A stretch of 64,000 nt of DNA. Origin: an uncultured Clostridia bacterium. GTDB lineage: Bacteria > Bacillota > Clostridia > UMGS1810. The position numbers were made by a program, and so were the translations under genes. Each line of letters starts with the position of its first letter. Within the stretch, counting starts at the first letter, position 1. This document shows, one piece after another, positions 44,388 through 52,811 of the stretch. The DNA lies in NCBI GenBank assembly GCA_934463115.1, contig CAKSIN010000002.1:1-64000 (forward strand). Direction: 5' to 3'. The notes under the pieces were generated by a model, which saw only the letters and a program-made list of their open reading frames with translations, was not told the DNA's origin and ran no database searches.

Positions 44388-45704
44388 TTGCTAAGCAGTA
44401 TTGACGAGAGCATAAGCTTTATTCACTCTGCGGGCAGATTCGGCAAAAAAGCAGGGCTTGAAAACATCGGAGCCCTGCTTGCTTGTATCGGAAATCCGCA
44501 GAACAATATGAGGTACATACATGTTGCCGGTACAAACGGCAAAGGCTCGGTGGCTCGCCTGATATCCGGAATGCTTGCGGAGCACGGACTTAAGGTGGGA
44601 ACAAACACATCACCGTATATAATGGATTTTCGCGAGAGACTGTGTATAAACAACGAACCTATTTCGCCCAAAAAACTTATTTACTATACAAACATTGTTA
44701 AAACAGCGGTAGATACTTTGAATAAAAAAGGAATACATCCTATCGAATTTGAGATTATAGCCGCTATAGGTTTTTTGTTTTTTCGTGATGAAAAATGCGA
44801 TGTTGTTGTTTTGGAATGCGGGCTTGGAGGCCGCTTTGACGCAACAAATATCATACAAAACCCCGTCATGTGTGTAATTACATCCATCGGTTTGGACCAC
44901 ACTGCAATACTCGGCAATACCGTGGAAAAGATAGCCTTTGAAAAAGCCGGTATAATCAAAAGCGGCGCTGCCGTCGTTACACATCCTTATATAGATGCTG
45001 CGGCATTGGATGTGGTGGAAAAGAAATCGGCGGATGTAGGGGCAAATGTTGTCCGTACCTGCGCGGATATACAAATACTGTCGCACGGGGCGGATGAAAT
45101 GAAAATACGCTTTTGTAAAAATGAGTACGAGACATCGCTTGTCGGAACATTTCAGGCAGGTAATGCGGCGCTTGCAATAAATGCGGCAAGGCATCTGCCG
45201 AATGATTTGCGCCCCGCGGATGATGAAATACGAATTGCACTGAAAAAAGCGGAATGGATGTGCAGATTTGAACGCATTGGCAAAAGGTATGTGCTTGACG
45301 GCGCACACAATTATCAGGGTATATGTGAATTTGCAAAAAGTGTGCGGATGTTTTTGCCGAAATGTAAAAAAATATTCATTGTCGGGATGTTAAATGACAA
45401 GGATTATGAATCATCGTCAAAGATTCTTTCGGAACTAGGCGGCAGGATAATTGTTACCGATGTTCCGAGTGCGCGGCAGACAAACGGATTCGAAGTTTAC
45501 AAAGCAGTTTCAGCCGTTTGCGGCAATGTTGAGTATATAACCGATTACGTATCCGCGCTGAAAAAAGCCGAGGAATATGCCGGAGACAATGGAATGATCT
45601 GCGCTGTCGGTTCACTTTATCTTGTGGGGGCATTACGGAAACAAATTCTCGTTCCGTCTCATGACGGTGAAAACATGCGGGACATATCACAATTCAAAAA
45701 ATAA
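44388..45704 (+). CDS. folC: Folylpolyglutamate synthase / dihydrofolate synthase
   Basis: Adds glutamate to folates. The 438-residue Mur-ligase-like protein has the P-loop HVAGTNGKGSVARLISGML, FEIIAAIGFLFF, ECGLGGRFDATNII and DGAHNYQG. The TTG at 44388 has AGGTGA 5 bp upstream; a GTG three codons earlier is possible. The natural end should be near GSLYLVGALRKQ. The last 17 codons or so and the stop (45654-45704) lie in a dispersed repeat fragment and add the tail VPSHDGENMRDISQFKK. Confidence 0.92.
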   Translation: MLSSIDESISFIHSAGRFGKKAGLENIGALLACIGNPQNNMRYIHVAGTNGKGSVARLISGMLAEHGLKVGTNTSPYIMDFRERLCINNEPISPKKLIYYTNIVKTAVDTLNKKGIHPIEFEIIAAIGFLFFRDEKCDVVVLECGLGGRFDATNIIQNPVMCVITSIGLDHTAILGNTVEKIAFEKAGIIKSGAAVVTHPYIDAAALDVVEKKSADVGANVVRTCADIQILSHGADEMKIRFCKNEYETSLVGTFQAGNAALAINAARHLPNDLRPADDEIRIALKKAEWMCRFERIGKRYVLDGAHNYQGICEFAKSVRMFLPKCKKIFIVGMLNDKDYESSSKILSELGGRIIVTDVPSARQTNGFEVYKAVSAVCGNVEYITDYVSALKKAEEYAGDNGMICAVGSLYLVGALRKQILVPSHDGENMRDISQFKK

Positions 45705-45792
45705 TGCTAACCTATTGTACTATTGGCAATCAAAAGGTTTTGATATACACCGTAGGAAACGACATGTGTGTCGTTCCGGAATAACCGCATTA
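45654..45792 (+). repeat. Internally deleted dispersed repeat copy
   Basis: The head CCGTCTCATGACGGTGA...GACATATCAC (45654-45690) matches the copy at 52507 with about five changes over 37 bp. The middle hairpins are missing. The terminal hairpin GAAACGAC/GTCGTTCC (45754-45776) and AATAACCGCATT follow. The head is read as the end of folC, and the tail lies about 100 bp before spoIIAA. Confidence 0.65.
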
Positions 45793-45891
45793 CAAAAATA
45801 AAATTTGCAATATCCATCATTTCCCGACAAAGGGGAAAATACTTCTTTGCAGAAATACCATTTGAACGACATCAGCAAAGGAGGAAATGTA

Positions 45892-46227
45892 TTGAATATC
45901 AAATTTACAACACATTCTAACACGCTTATCGCTTCGGTAAGCGGTGAACTTGACCAGCACAAAGCGTCAACGCTCAGAGAACAAATCGACCTCAAAATAA
46001 CGCACACAAATGTCAAAAATCTGATTTTTGATTTTTCCGCGCTTGATTTTATGGACAGCTCCGGTATTGGAGTGATAATAGGACGTTACAAACTTATGCG
46101 CGCCATAGGCGGACATGTGTATATTGTAACGGACAGGCAATCGGTGAAAAAAATTATAGAGCTTTCGGGATTAACACGCATAGTCAGTGTGTTTACCAAC
46201 CTTTCCGATGCTCTGAAAAGTGCATAG
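45892..46227 (+). CDS. spoIIAA: Anti-sigma F factor antagonist SpoIIAA
   Basis: The 111-residue STAS protein, when unphosphorylated, frees sigma F from SpoIIAB in the forespore. The phosphorylated Ser is in LDFMDSSGIGVIIGRYK; VSGELDQH marks the N-terminal strand. The TTG start follows AAAGGAGG by 8 bp. A longer open frame runs upstream into the repeat fragment but lacks a ribosome site. Confidence 0.95.
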   Translation: MNIKFTTHSNTLIASVSGELDQHKASTLREQIDLKITHTNVKNLIFDFSALDFMDSSGIGVIIGRYKLMRAIGGHVYIVTDRQSVKKIIELSGLTRIVSVFTNLSDALKSA

Positions 46228-46241
46228 GGAGGACGGTACAT

Positions 46242-46700
46242 ATGATGACGATGACAAAAACAGCCAAAGCAACAGACAATCAGGCAAAAATACAGTTTTT
46301 GAGCAAAAGTGAGAACGAATCCTTTGCAAGAATGACGGCGGCGGCATTTCTTGCACAACTTGATCCGACCGTTGAGGAACTTGCCGATGTAAAAACAGCG
46401 GTAAGCGAAGCAGTTACAAACTCTGTTGTTCACGGTTACGGACACCCGAACGGCATAGTGTACATGGATCTTGAAATAAGTGGACTCGACCTTACGGTGG
46501 TTATTCGCGACAACGGCCGCGGAATAGAGGATATTCACAGGGCAATGGAGCCGATGTTTACCACAAATACCGATGGTGAGCGTTCCGGCATGGGTTTTAC
46601 CGTAATGGAAACATTTATGGACAGTGTGGATGTGGAGTCAATCCCGTCTGTCGGAACGAAGGTAACCATGCGTAAGCGACTCGGAAAGAACCGGCTTTAA
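46242..46700 (+). CDS. spoIIAB: Anti-sigma F factor / kinase SpoIIAB
   Basis: The 152-residue GHKL serine kinase binds sigma F and phosphorylates SpoIIAA. It has the N box VSEAVTNSVVHGYG, G1 RDNGRGIED and G2 ERSGMGFTVMET. Residues 1-12 (MMTMTKTAKATD) extend beyond the usual start; a later start may be used, but GGGAGG lies well placed before the first ATG. Confidence 0.95.
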   Translation: MMTMTKTAKATDNQAKIQFLSKSENESFARMTAAAFLAQLDPTVEELADVKTAVSEAVTNSVVHGYGHPNGIVYMDLEISGLDLTVVIRDNGRGIEDIHRAMEPMFTTNTDGERSGMGFTVMETFMDSVDVESIPSVGTKVTMRKRLGKNRL

Positions 46701-46721
46701 CAGCCGCACGGGGTAATCGGT

Positions 46722-47447
46722 ATGTATGATAACAACACAGTTACCTTGGAAAAGGCGATACGCGGCGATGCTGACGCGCTTGATTTAATGATCCGTGAAA
46801 ATGCCGGTCTTGTTCACAGCATTGCAAGGCGGTTTTTGGGGCGCGGATGTGATTATGACGATTTGGTACAAATAGGGAATATCGGTCTGATAAAGGCGGT
46901 GCGGCGCTTCGACAGCTCGCACAATGTGCGGTTTTCTACGTATGCCGTTCCGCTTATTATGGGCGAAATCAAGCGGTTTCTGCGCGATGACGGTCTGGTT
47001 AAAGTCAGCCGCCGATGCAAAGAAATTCATATGACAGCCGCAAAAGCCGCACGTGATTTGTCGGCACAGCTTATGCGCGAACCTACGGTGAATGAAATAG
47101 CCGAAAAAACGGGAATAGACAGTGAGGATATAGCAATTGCCATTGAGGCATGTTCGCCGTGCGATTCGATATATCGAAAGGTTTGCGAGGGTGACAGCCG
47201 CGATGTTTACCTCATAGATACCGTTTCCGATTCGGATGCGGAAAACAAAATGCTGGACGGTGTATCGCTGCGGCTGGCGCTGGACAGGCTGGACGAAAGA
47301 GAAAAAAAGATTGTGGCAATGCGTTATTTCAGCGGTAAGACGCAAAGTGAAACTGCGCAGAAACTCGGAATATCCCAGGTGCAGATTTCGCGCTTGGAAA
47401 AAAAGATTCTCGCAAAGCTCCGAAAGAATTTAGAGGATGAAATGTAG
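46722..47447 (+). CDS. sigF: RNA polymerase sporulation sigma factor F
   Basis: The 241-residue forespore sigma factor (SpoIIAC) has region 2 (DYDDLVQIGNIGLIKAVRRF, STYAVPLIMGEIKRFLRDDG), region 3 (EPTVNEIAEKTGI) and region 4 (RYFSGKTQSETAQKLGISQVQ). With spoIIAA and spoIIAB it forms the canonical spoIIA operon, strong evidence for sporulation. Its end overlaps or abuts the next gene. Confidence 0.96.
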   Translation: MYDNNTVTLEKAIRGDADALDLMIRENAGLVHSIARRFLGRGCDYDDLVQIGNIGLIKAVRRFDSSHNVRFSTYAVPLIMGEIKRFLRDDGLVKVSRRCKEIHMTAAKAARDLSAQLMREPTVNEIAEKTGIDSEDIAIAIEACSPCDSIYRKVCEGDSRDVYLIDTVSDSDAENKMLDGVSLRLALDRLDEREKKIVAMRYFSGKTQSETAQKLGISQVQISRLEKKILAKLRKNLEDEM

Positions 47448-47448
47448 T

Positions 47449-49059
47449 ATGACAGAAAGTATTCGAAAAGTATTTTCCGGGCTCGGCATAACTCATGTCG
47501 GAATTGCTCCCGCAGATTTGTATAATTCGGAGTGCGGTACCGATTATTCGAGCGCCGTTGTGGCATTGTTTCCGTACTACTGCGGATATCCGGATGACAG
47601 CAACATAAGCATATATACACACGGAAAGGACTATCACCTTGTTGCAAGGCAAATCCTTTCTCAGGCAGCCGAAATGCTCGGATTATGCGATTACAAAGTC
47701 CAGTCCGACACGGGGCCGTATATTGAACGGCGACTTGCCGTGCAGGCAGGATTGTGTTTTGTCGGCAGAAACGGTTTGTGTATAAATGAAGAACTGGGTT
47801 CATACTTTTTTATCGGATACATTGTATGCCGCGAAGAGTTCTGTCCGGATGTACCGCTCGATAAAAGCTGTCTCGGATGTGAATTATGCGTTCGGGCATG
47901 CCCCGGAAACGCTCTTGAGGGCGGTTTTTGCGAAGACAGATGTCTGTCGGCAATAACGCAAAAAAAGGGCGAACTTAATTTGTTTGAAAAGCGACTTATT
48001 GTAAATAACAAAACAGTATTTGGCTGTGATATATGCCAAAAGGTTTGTCCGCATAACCGCGGACTTAAGAAAAATGCGCTTGAACAGTTTTCTTCGGACA
48101 GAATAACACATCTGGCTTTATCGGAGATAAGCAAAATGTCAAATCGCGAATTTGGGCGCAAATATTATGACCGCGCATTTTCCTGGCGCGGTAAGTCGGT
48201 TGTACAGCGTAACCTTGATTTACTGGAAAGGAACGGTGATTATCAAATGAAAAAATATGCTCTTTTGGGTGAAAAGCTGGGACATTCGTACTCACCGGAT
48301 ATTCACAAAATATATTTTGAACTGTCGCACGAATGTGGCGAATATATTCTTGAGGAAATACCGCGTGAAGAATTTAAGACAAATGCGGTAATAAAGTTTT
48401 CGGAATATGACGGGCTCAATGTAACGATACCGTATAAGCAGGATATAATCGAATGTCTGGATTCCGTGTCCGATGAAGCGGAGAAAATAGGGGCAGTCAA
48501 CACGGTTGCATTTGCCGGCGGACAGGCAGTAGGCTACAATACGGATTATATGGGTATTGCCGCTACATTCAGAAAATTCTCTGTACCAATAGCCGGAAAA
48601 AAGATTGCTGTTTTGGGAACAGGCGGAGCTGCACGCGCAGTATGTACCTGTTGCCGTGATCTCGGTGCAGGCGAAATAGTTTTTGCATCGACAGGGAAAA
48701 AATCATTTATGGATTGCGCCGCATATGACTATTCGCACGATTTTAATGCCGATGTGATTATAAATGCCACACCCGTCGGCATGTTTCCGAATGTCGGAAA
48801 GTCACCGCTGAAAAGTATCGGAAACTGCGGATTTGTTTTTGATTTAATATACAATCCGCCCAAAACCGAACTTATGAATATAGCCGAAAAAAGCGGAGCA
48901 CTTGCCGTAAACGGACTGTATATGCTTGTGGCGCAGGCTGTCAGCGCGCAGGCAATATGGAACGGCACGGCTTTTTCGGAAGAATGTGCCGACGAGATAT
49001 ACAAACGAATGAAAACCAGATTTGAGGGGGATAATCAAAATGAGGCTTCTTGTAATTAA
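47449..49059 (+). CDS. aroE: Fusion: QueG-like 4Fe-4S protein + shikimate dehydrogenase
   Basis: One open frame of 536 codons without an internal stop. Residues 1-266 resemble a short epoxyqueuosine-reductase (QueG)-like protein with two 4Fe-4S clusters: CLGCELCVRACPGNAL, an isolated Cys in EDRCLSAI, and GCDICQKVCPHN. Residues 267-536 are a complete AroE: HSYSPDIH, GLNVTIPYKQDII with the catalytic Lys, GAVNTV, GYNTDYMGI and VLGTGGAARAV. AroE reduces 3-dehydroshikimate with NADPH. The junction NGDYQ-MKKYALL holds a Met (48247) with GGTGA 8 bp before it, so AroE could also be started separately. It is followed by aroQ and aroK, overlapping aroQ by 20 bp. Confidence 0.85.
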   Translation: MTESIRKVFSGLGITHVGIAPADLYNSECGTDYSSAVVALFPYYCGYPDDSNISIYTHGKDYHLVARQILSQAAEMLGLCDYKVQSDTGPYIERRLAVQAGLCFVGRNGLCINEELGSYFFIGYIVCREEFCPDVPLDKSCLGCELCVRACPGNALEGGFCEDRCLSAITQKKGELNLFEKRLIVNNKTVFGCDICQKVCPHNRGLKKNALEQFSSDRITHLALSEISKMSNREFGRKYYDRAFSWRGKSVVQRNLDLLERNGDYQMKKYALLGEKLGHSYSPDIHKIYFELSHECGEYILEEIPREEFKTNAVIKFSEYDGLNVTIPYKQDIIECLDSVSDEAEKIGAVNTVAFAGGQAVGYNTDYMGIAATFRKFSVPIAGKKIAVLGTGGAARAVCTCCRDLGAGEIVFASTGKKSFMDCAAYDYSHDFNADVIINATPVGMFPNVGKSPLKSIGNCGFVFDLIYNPPKTELMNIAEKSGALAVNGLYMLVAQAVSAQAIWNGTAFSEECADEIYKRMKTRFEGDNQNEASCN

Positions 49060-49483
49060 CGGCCCGAATATAAATTTTGTAGGCATACGCGAAAAAAACA
49101 TATACGGCAATGAGTCGTATGATGACATTTGCAGATACATTGCCGATTACGCGTCAAAAAAGGATATTGAACTTGAAATATGGCAGAGCAACCATGAGGG
49201 AGCTATCATAGATAAAATACAGAGTATTTACGGAACTGATATCCGCGGTGTTGTAATAAATCCCGGTGCGTATACTCACTACAGCTATGCTATAGCCGAT
49301 GCAATAAAGAGCGTTGATATTCCTTTTGTTGAGGTTCATTTTTCCGACATTAATGCGCGTGAGGATTTTCGCAAAATCTCCGTCACAAAGGATTCATGCA
49401 TATCTCAGATATCCGGCCGCGGAATGCAGGGATATATTGACGCAATAGATTTACTTGCAAAGGACGGCAGGGGAAATGAATAA
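49040..49483 (+). CDS. aroQ: 3-dehydroquinate dehydratase, type II
   Basis: Third step of the shikimate pathway. The 147-residue enzyme starts MRLLVINGPNINFVGIRE, with the catalytic Tyr in NIYG, the QSNHEGAIID loop, NPGAYTHYS and VEVHFSDINAREDFRK. The ATG has GAGGGGG 8 bp upstream, inside the end of aroE. The overlap suggests translational coupling. Confidence 0.95.
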   Translation: MRLLVINGPNINFVGIREKNIYGNESYDDICRYIADYASKKDIELEIWQSNHEGAIIDKIQSIYGTDIRGVVINPGAYTHYSYAIADAIKSVDIPFVEVHFSDINAREDFRKISVTKDSCISQISGRGMQGYIDAIDLLAKDGRGNE

Positions 49484-49973
49484 CTATTATCTTATCGGTA
49501 TGCCGGGATGCGGTAAAAGTTCTGTCGGCAGGAGTATTGCCGATGCGTGCGCTTCCGAATTTGTTGATCTTGACAGCTATATCGAAACGTTGGAAAAAAT
49601 GAGTATACCGAAAATGTTTGATATTGGCGAAGATTATTTCAGATGTGCCGAAACGCGTGCCCTTGAGTGTGTCGGCAAAATGTCGGGTGCAATTGTTGCA
49701 ACAGGCGGCGGCATTATTGTAAAGGATGAAAATATCCGTCTTATGAAGCAGAGCGGAACGGTTATCTTTATTGATGCCGAACCGGACTTTATACTGCAGA
49801 AATCCTCGCTTGACGGACGGCCGCTTCTTGCCGATAAACAGCGCATATTTGATTTGTATAAAGTGCGCCGCACACTGTATGAAAAAGCCGCTGATGTAAC
49901 ATTTGAAAACAGCGGTACATTCGGTGATTTGTGTGACAATATAATATTTTATGTAAAAAACGGGCAAAAATGA
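49476..49973 (+). CDS. aroK: Shikimate kinase
   Basis: The 165-residue P-loop kinase phosphorylates shikimate: IGMPGCGKSSVGRSIA (Walker A), DLDSYIE, the shikimate-binding CAETRALE and VATGGGIIV. It overlaps aroQ by 8 bp. The conserved RPLL-type lid reads DGRPLLAD. Confidence 0.94.
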   Translation: MNNYYLIGMPGCGKSSVGRSIADACASEFVDLDSYIETLEKMSIPKMFDIGEDYFRCAETRALECVGKMSGAIVATGGGIIVKDENIRLMKQSGTVIFIDAEPDFILQKSSLDGRPLLADKQRIFDLYKVRRTLYEKAADVTFENSGTFGDLCDNIIFYVKNGQK

Positions 49974-49993
49974 TAAAAAAACCGTAAAACAGG

Positions 49994-50022
49994 TTGACAC
50001 ACACGCTGTGATGTGTTATAAT
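49994..50022 (+). promoter_or_regulatory. Promoter of rplU-rpmA-obgE
   Basis: TTGACA (49994-49999), a 17-bp spacer and TATAAT (50017-50022): a perfect consensus, as expected for a ribosomal protein operon. Confidence 0.9.
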
Positions 50023-50028
50023 ATCACG

Positions 50029-50095
50029 GTAACCGCATGGGTGTGGTTTTGTAAATCTGCTTTGCAGATACCTTTACCCGGCGAGATTAAATGAA
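50029..50095 (+). ncRNA. Ribosomal protein L21 leader
   Basis: GGTAACCGCATGGGTGTGGT, ATCTGCTTTGCAGAT (a short hairpin) and CCTTTACCCGGCGAG lie between promoter and rplU. Position and the paired ACCGCATGGGTGTGGT and TTTACCC blocks fit the L21 leader family of Firmicutes, an autoregulatory site. I judge this by eye only. Confidence 0.6.
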
Positions 50096-50111
50096 GGAGG
50101 TGCTTCATATA

Positions 50112-50420
50112 ATGTACGCAATTATTGAAACAGGCGGCAAACAGTACAAGGTGTCCGAGGGTGATGTTGTTTTCATCGAAAAAATTGCAGGCGCTGAGGG
50201 CGATGCCGTTAAATTTGACAAGGTTCTGGCTGTAGGCGGTGAAAATGCCGTTATCGGTACACCTGTTGTAGAGGGTGCAAGCGTAGACGCTAAGGTTCTT
50301 TCACAGGGTAAGAACAAAAAGATTATTGTATTTAAGTACAAGCCCAAAAAGGGAGAAAAGTGCAAAAAAGGTCACAGACAGCCCTTTACAAAGGTTCAGA
50401 TCGAAAAGATCAACGCGTAG
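50112..50420 (+). CDS. rplU: 50S ribosomal protein L21
   Basis: The 102-residue protein starts MYAIIETGGKQYKVSEGDVV and ends KKGHRQPFTKVQIEKI, full family length. AAGGAGGTG lies 11 bp upstream of this ATG; an upstream in-frame ATG overlaps the ribosome site. Confidence 0.98.
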   Translation: MYAIIETGGKQYKVSEGDVVFIEKIAGAEGDAVKFDKVLAVGGENAVIGTPVVEGASVDAKVLSQGKNKKIIVFKYKPKKGEKCKKGHRQPFTKVQIEKINA

Positions 50421-50428
50421 GATTTATT

Positions 50429-50761
50429 ATGACAAATATTGAATTTTCACGCAACGGCTGTGGAAACATAGTCAAAGTTGAGCTCTCCGGACATACCGGA
50501 TTCGGTGATGACGGGAGTGATATTGTGTGTGCGGCTGTGTCGGCATCATTGTACATGACATTAAACGGTCTGGAAGAGGTTGTCGGTTTGCAGTTCGGAT
50601 ACGAAATTAAAGACGGATATTCTCTCATTGTTATACCGGGTGATACAGATGCCGGTAAGCAGCGGGAGGCAGATGTTCTGCTTAAATCAATGATGGTTTT
50701 TTGCAGTTGTCTGCAGGATGATTATCCGGAGAATATATCGTTAACGGTATTGGAGGTGTAG
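50429..50761 (+). CDS. prp: Ribosomal-processing cysteine protease Prp
   Basis: Prp cleaves the N-terminal extension of ribosomal protein L27 in Firmicutes. The 110-residue protein has the catalytic His in LSGHTGFGDDGSDIVCAAVS and the Cys in the same stretch (IVCAA). It lies between rplU and rpmA, the standard place, and its substrate is the next gene. Confidence 0.95.
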   Translation: MTNIEFSRNGCGNIVKVELSGHTGFGDDGSDIVCAAVSASLYMTLNGLEEVVGLQFGYEIKDGYSLIVIPGDTDAGKQREADVLLKSMMVFCSCLQDDYPENISLTVLEV

Positions 50762-50764
50762 TAA

Positions 50765-51049
50765 ATGTTTAGCATAAACATTCAGTTGTTTGCACATAAA
50801 AAAGGTATGGGTAGTACCAAGAACGGCCGTGACAGTGAGTCCAAACGCCTCGGTGTTAAGAAAGGCGACGGTCAGTTTGTTACATCGGGAAACATTCTCG
50901 TAAGACAGAGAGGTACAAAAATTCATCCCGGTGTGAATGTAAAGAAAGGCAGCGACGATACACTATTTGCTGTTGTTGACGGAAAAGTTAAATTTGAGAG
51001 AGTCGGCAAGGATAAAAAGCAGGTAAGTGTATACGAAATTGCTCAGTAA
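50765..51049 (+). CDS. rpmA: 50S ribosomal protein L27 with cleavable N-terminus
   Basis: The 94-residue protein begins MFSINIQLF-AHKKGMGSTKNGRDSES. The first nine residues are the Firmicutes extension that Prp removes before AHKKG; Staphylococcus L27 has LNLQFF at the same site. Here the P2-P1 residues are Leu-Phe rather than Phe-Phe. Mature L27 reaches the peptidyl transferase centre. Confidence 0.97.
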   Translation: MFSINIQLFAHKKGMGSTKNGRDSESKRLGVKKGDGQFVTSGNILVRQRGTKIHPGVNVKKGSDDTLFAVVDGKVKFERVGKDKKQVSVYEIAQ

Positions 51050-51080
51050 TATATCGATTTATCGATAATATCAGAACTTC

Positions 51081-51108
51081 AAACTCTCGGGGATTACCCG
51101 GGAGTTTT
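51081..51108 (+). terminator. Terminator-like hairpin after rpmA
   Basis: AACTCTCGGG and CCCGGGAGTT pair with one G-T pair around GATTA, followed by TTTGACT. The T-run is short; it may only partly stop transcription before obgE. Confidence 0.6.
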
Positions 51109-51158
51109 TGACTATATCGGGCATGAATGAATGTTTTGGTTTGAAAGAAGGGATTATC

Positions 51159-52436
51159 ATGTTGGCAGATACAGCCGAAATTTATATAGAAGCCGGCAAC
51201 GGCGGAAACGGATTGGTGAGCTTTCACCGTGAAAAATATGTTGCGGCAGGCGGACCTGATGGCGGAGACGGCGGAAACGGCGGCAGTGTTATATTTGAAT
51301 CCGACGAAAAGCTCAGTACACTCGCCGACTTCAGATATCAGCGCCACTATAAGGCGCAAAACGGCGAGGATGGCCGCGCGGCAAAATGCAGCGGAAAAAG
51401 CGGAACAGACCTTGTTGTAAAGGTTCCCTGCGGAACAGTTATACTTGATTCCGAGAGCGGCAGAACCATTGCCGATATGAAGATACCCGGTCAGCGTTTT
51501 GTTGCGGCAAAGGGCGGCAGCGGCGGATGGGGTAACTGCCATTTTGCCACAGCAACCCGTCAGATTCCGAGATTTGCAAAGAGCGGAATAGAGGGTGAGA
51601 GCAGAAATATCAGGCTTGAGCTCAAACTTCTTGCCGATGTGGGACTTGTGGGATTTCCGAATGTTGGCAAATCAACACTTCTGTCGGTTGTCAGTGATGC
51701 CCGTCCGAAGATTGCAAACTACCACTTTACAACACTCGAACCGAATCTCGGTGTTGTCAAGCCCGCGGAGGGAAACAGCTTTGTAATGGCAGATATTCCC
51801 GGACTTATTGAGGGTGCGGGAAAAGGAGTCGGACTCGGTCATGAATTTTTGCGTCATGTTGAGAGAACAAGGCTGCTTTTGCACGTCGTTGATGCGTCGG
51901 GTATTGAGGGAAGAAATCCGATAGAGGATTTTGACCTTATAAATAAGGAGCTTGCCGAATACAATTCCGATTTGGCATCAAGGCAGCAGATTGTTGTTGC
52001 AAACAAAACCGATATTGTGTATGATGAGCAGATTCTTAATTCCTTTGTGTCCGAAATGGAAAATCGTGGCTACAAGGTATTTAAAATAAGTGCTGCGGCA
52101 AACAAAGGTGTTAAGGAACTTATGATGTATGTCTCGTCAATACTTGCCGATATACCTGTTCCTGTTTTGTATGATGAAGCCGAAACCGAAACGGCTGTTA
52201 TATCGTTTAAGGACGATATTCCGTTTGAGGTGAGAGTTGAGAACGGAACGTATATTGTTGAGGGAAGCTGGGTAAAAAGAATGCTTGGCTCCACAAATTT
52301 TGAGGATACGGAATCACTTAAATTCTTCCAGAATGCGCTTAGAAAAAAAGGCGTCATAAAGGCGCTGGAGGCTGCCGGAATCAGTGAGGGAGATCCGGTT
52401 AAAATGTATGACGTGGAATTTGATTATGTGAAATAA
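51159..52436 (+). CDS. obgE: GTPase ObgE/CgtA
   Basis: The 425-residue GTPase acts in 50S assembly and stress response. It has the Gly-rich Obg domain (GNGGNGLVSFHREKY, GGPDGGDGGNGGSV), the G domain from about 160 (GFPNVGKSTLLS, DIPGLIEGA, NKTD) and a C-terminal OCT domain (about 345-425). The start at MLADTAEIYIEAG has AAGGGAT 7 bp upstream; the frame continues upstream without a start signal. Confidence 0.96.
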   Translation: MLADTAEIYIEAGNGGNGLVSFHREKYVAAGGPDGGDGGNGGSVIFESDEKLSTLADFRYQRHYKAQNGEDGRAAKCSGKSGTDLVVKVPCGTVILDSESGRTIADMKIPGQRFVAAKGGSGGWGNCHFATATRQIPRFAKSGIEGESRNIRLELKLLADVGLVGFPNVGKSTLLSVVSDARPKIANYHFTTLEPNLGVVKPAEGNSFVMADIPGLIEGAGKGVGLGHEFLRHVERTRLLLHVVDASGIEGRNPIEDFDLINKELAEYNSDLASRQQIVVANKTDIVYDEQILNSFVSEMENRGYKVFKISAAANKGVKELMMYVSSILADIPVPVLYDEAETETAVISFKDDIPFEVRVENGTYIVEGSWVKRMLGSTNFEDTESLKFFQNALRKKGVIKALEAAGISEGDPVKMYDVEFDYVK

Positions 52437-52458
52437 TTGTAAAATTTTTTGATATTAA

Positions 52459-52488
52459 TTGACAATGCGCCTACGGATTTAGTATAAT
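52459..52488 (+). promoter_or_regulatory. Promoter upstream of the 52.5-kb repeat copy
   Basis: TTGACA (52459-52464), an 18-bp spacer and TATAAT (52483-52488). Transcription would start near 52495, run through the whole repeat copy and reach yhbY, so the repeat should be part of a long 5' leader. Confidence 0.75.
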
Positions 52489-52506
52489 AAGATTAAAATT
52501 TCAATT

Positions 52507-52811
52507 CCGTCTCATGACGGTGAGAACATGTGGGACACATCACGACAAAAAAATAATTATTGCGTGCCGGAAAAATGCCGCGAAGTTATCGCGGCTCGTT
52601 TTCCTAAAATCGGCAATGCAACAGGAAAAGAGATTATTTGCACTGCCGATTTTGCACTATAAATATTTTTTCTCGTCGGATATGTCAGCCACATTACCTC
52701 AATGTCATTCGCCGGAACAGAAATTTTCCGTGGTCAAAACCGTAGGGAACGGTTATCAACCGTTCCGTTGATAACCGCATATGTTTGAATATGCCAACTA
52801 TTCGGCTTCCA
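52507..52811 (+). repeat. Full-length dispersed multi-hairpin repeat copy
   Basis: The clearest copy. In order: head CCGTCTCATGACGGTGA and GACACATCACGAC; hairpin GCCGCGA/TCGCGGC (52577-52595, loop AGTTA); stem AAAATCGGCA / TGCCGATTTT (52606-52653), extended by TGCAA/TTGCA; TTTTGCACTATAAATATTTT; ATTTTCCGTGG; terminal hairpin GGAACGGTT/AACCGTTCC (52746-52766); tail ATAACCGCATATGTTTG and CTATTCGGCTTCCA. There is no gene in 52437-52856. Confidence 0.78.

Noticed and set aside
45752..45783. Sigma-H promoter for spoIIA (AGGAAAC ... GGAAT)
   Set aside because: The spacing is wrong for sigma-H, and the sequence is simply the repeat's terminal hairpin, also present at non-sporulation loci.
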